From the NCBI GenBank assembly GCA_041675325.1, contig JBAYUG010000066.1, forward strand, positions 1 through 19,810: a DNA stretch of 19,810 nt, written 5' to 3'. Position numbers and translations under genes: made by a program. Below, in pieces: positions 19,144 to 19,810 of the stretch (position 1 is the stretch's first letter; each line of letters opens with the position of its first letter). Under the pieces are notes generated by a model. That model did no database searches, had not been told where the DNA came from, and saw nothing but the letters and a program-made list of their open reading frames with translations. Source of the DNA: CAIKZJ01 sp041675325 (GTDB taxonomy: Bacteria; Bacteroidota; Ignavibacteria; Tepidaquicellales; Tepidaquicellaceae).

Positions 19144-19810
19144 TTAATCCCTGAGTTTTTTAGCTTTTTCTATTGCATCTTCGATTGTACCGACGAGCAT
19201 AAAAGCCTGTTCAGGTAAATCGTCATAGTCACCGTTCAATATTCCTTTGAAACCTTTAATTGTATCTTCAAGTTTTACATATCTTCCCTGCAAACCTGTA
19301 AACTGTTCTGCAACAGAGAACGGCTGTGAAAGGAATCGCTGTATTCTTCTTGCTCTTGCAACAACAATTTTATCTTCATCTGAAAGTTCATCTATACCGA
19401 GAATGTTTATAATATCCTGAAGGTCCTGATAGTTCTGAAGAATTTTCTTAACACCCTGTGCAACGTTGTAATGTTCATCACCAACGATTAACGGGTCGAG
19501 AATCCTTGAAGTTGAAGTTAAAGGATCAACCGCAGGATAAATACCGAGCTCAGTAATCTTTCTTGACAACTCTGTAGTTGCGTCAAGGTGAGCGAACGTT
19601 GTAGCAGGTGCCGGGTCTGTATAGTCATCAGCAGGAACGTAAACTGCCTGAATAGAAGTGATAGAACCCTTCATTGTTGAGGTAATTCTTTCCTGAAGCT
19701 GACCCATCTCCGTAGCAAGTGTAGGCTGATAGCCTACTGCTGAAGGCATACGCCCAAGCAGAGCCGAGACTTCCGAGCCTGCCTGAGTAAATCTGAAAAT
19801 ATTATCAATA
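19144..19810 (-). CDS. atpD: F1Fo ATP synthase beta subunit, C-terminal part (cut by the right edge)
   Basis: This is the catalytic subunit of F1 on the cytoplasmic face of the membrane. Only the last 221 residues, a little under half of a normal beta subunit of about 460-475, lie in the window; the frame is open at the right edge, and the Met at 19749 is internal. The visible part begins with IDNIFRFTQAGSEVSALLGR, then MPSAVGYQPTLATEMGQLQE, the arginine-bearing QERITSTMKGSITSIQAVYV, the DDYTDPAPATTFAHLDATTE segment, SRKITELGIYPAVDPL and the DELSDEDKI motif (the DELSEED lever that pushes the gamma subunit, here with Asp for the second Glu). The rest of the C-terminal helical domain follows. 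The Walker A P-loop lies outside the window. It is followed by atpC. Confidence 0.97.
   Translation of the reverse strand, partial: IDNIFRFTQAGSEVSALLGRMPSAVGYQPTLATEMGQLQERITSTMKGSITSIQAVYVPADDYTDPAPATTFAHLDATTELSRKITELGIYPAVDPLTSTSRILDPLIVGDEHYNVAQGVKKILQNYQDLQDIINILGIDELSDEDKIVVARARRIQRFLSQPFSVAEQFTGLQGRYVKLEDTIKGFKGILNGDYDDLPEQAFMLVGTIEDAIEKAKKLRD

Overview
The window is AT-rich, tightly packed bacterial chromosome. Two large secreted proteins end in a type IX secretion (T9SS) sorting domain carrying the NYPNPFNPVTN signature. Together with a carboxypeptidase-regulatory/TonB receptor, Asp-Pro-Phe-poor lipobox lipoproteins, weak Shine-Dalgarno sites and TAnnTTTG promoter boxes, this points to the Bacteroidota/Chlorobiota/Ignavibacteriota assemblage, most likely an Ignavibacteria-like anaerobe or facultative anaerobe. 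The lineage is inferred from these motifs; no 16S gene is present.

Layout. 1-3860 (+) is an operon with the parts of a biotin-dependent transcarboxylase or decarboxylase: a 5S-type pyruvate/oxaloacetate carboxyltransferase (5' end cut by the window), a 12S-type propionyl/methylmalonyl-CoA carboxyltransferase, a small OadG-tail-like protein without its membrane helix, and a 1.3S-type biotin carrier. It ends in tandem hairpins. 4026-9033 (+) holds two tandem paralogous secreted Asp-box propeller proteins with T9SS sorting domains, closed by a strong terminator. 9180-10026 (+) has a small unknown protein and a YciO-type Sua5/YrdC protein. 10075-10932 (-) is a double [4Fe-4S] protein. 11206-12959 (+) encodes MscL, a DUF3298-type lipoprotein and an overlapping lipoprotein cytochrome c. 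13316-16261 (+) is a TonB-dependent receptor with its own upstream region and terminator. 16369-17337 (+) is malate dehydrogenase. From 17586 to the right edge everything is on the minus strand: a divergent LpxA, a degenerate tRNA-Lys copy, an intact tRNA-Lys(UUU), atpC and the 3' part of atpD.

How the genes fit together. The transcarboxylase parts and malate dehydrogenase both belong to the methylmalonyl-CoA/oxaloacetate/malate (succinate-propionate) route, although they are 12 kb apart and not in one operon. The Asp-box proteins, TonB receptor, lipoproteins, MscL and LpxA are all envelope functions. The atp genes appear to read straight into tRNA-Lys.

The most unusual signals are: the hybrid transcarboxylase operon with a soluble OadG fragment; atypical active-site segments in the 5S-like and LpxA-like proteins; an 84-bp perfect duplication of tRNA 3' half plus terminator next to a decayed tRNA; 7-bp TAGTTGA arrays; and a helically phased 11-bp repeat downstream of mdh. 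I see no CRISPR array, transposase, phage gene or defence system. I did not find a clear-cut new multi-gene system; the carboxylase operon is the best candidate for one with unusual architecture.
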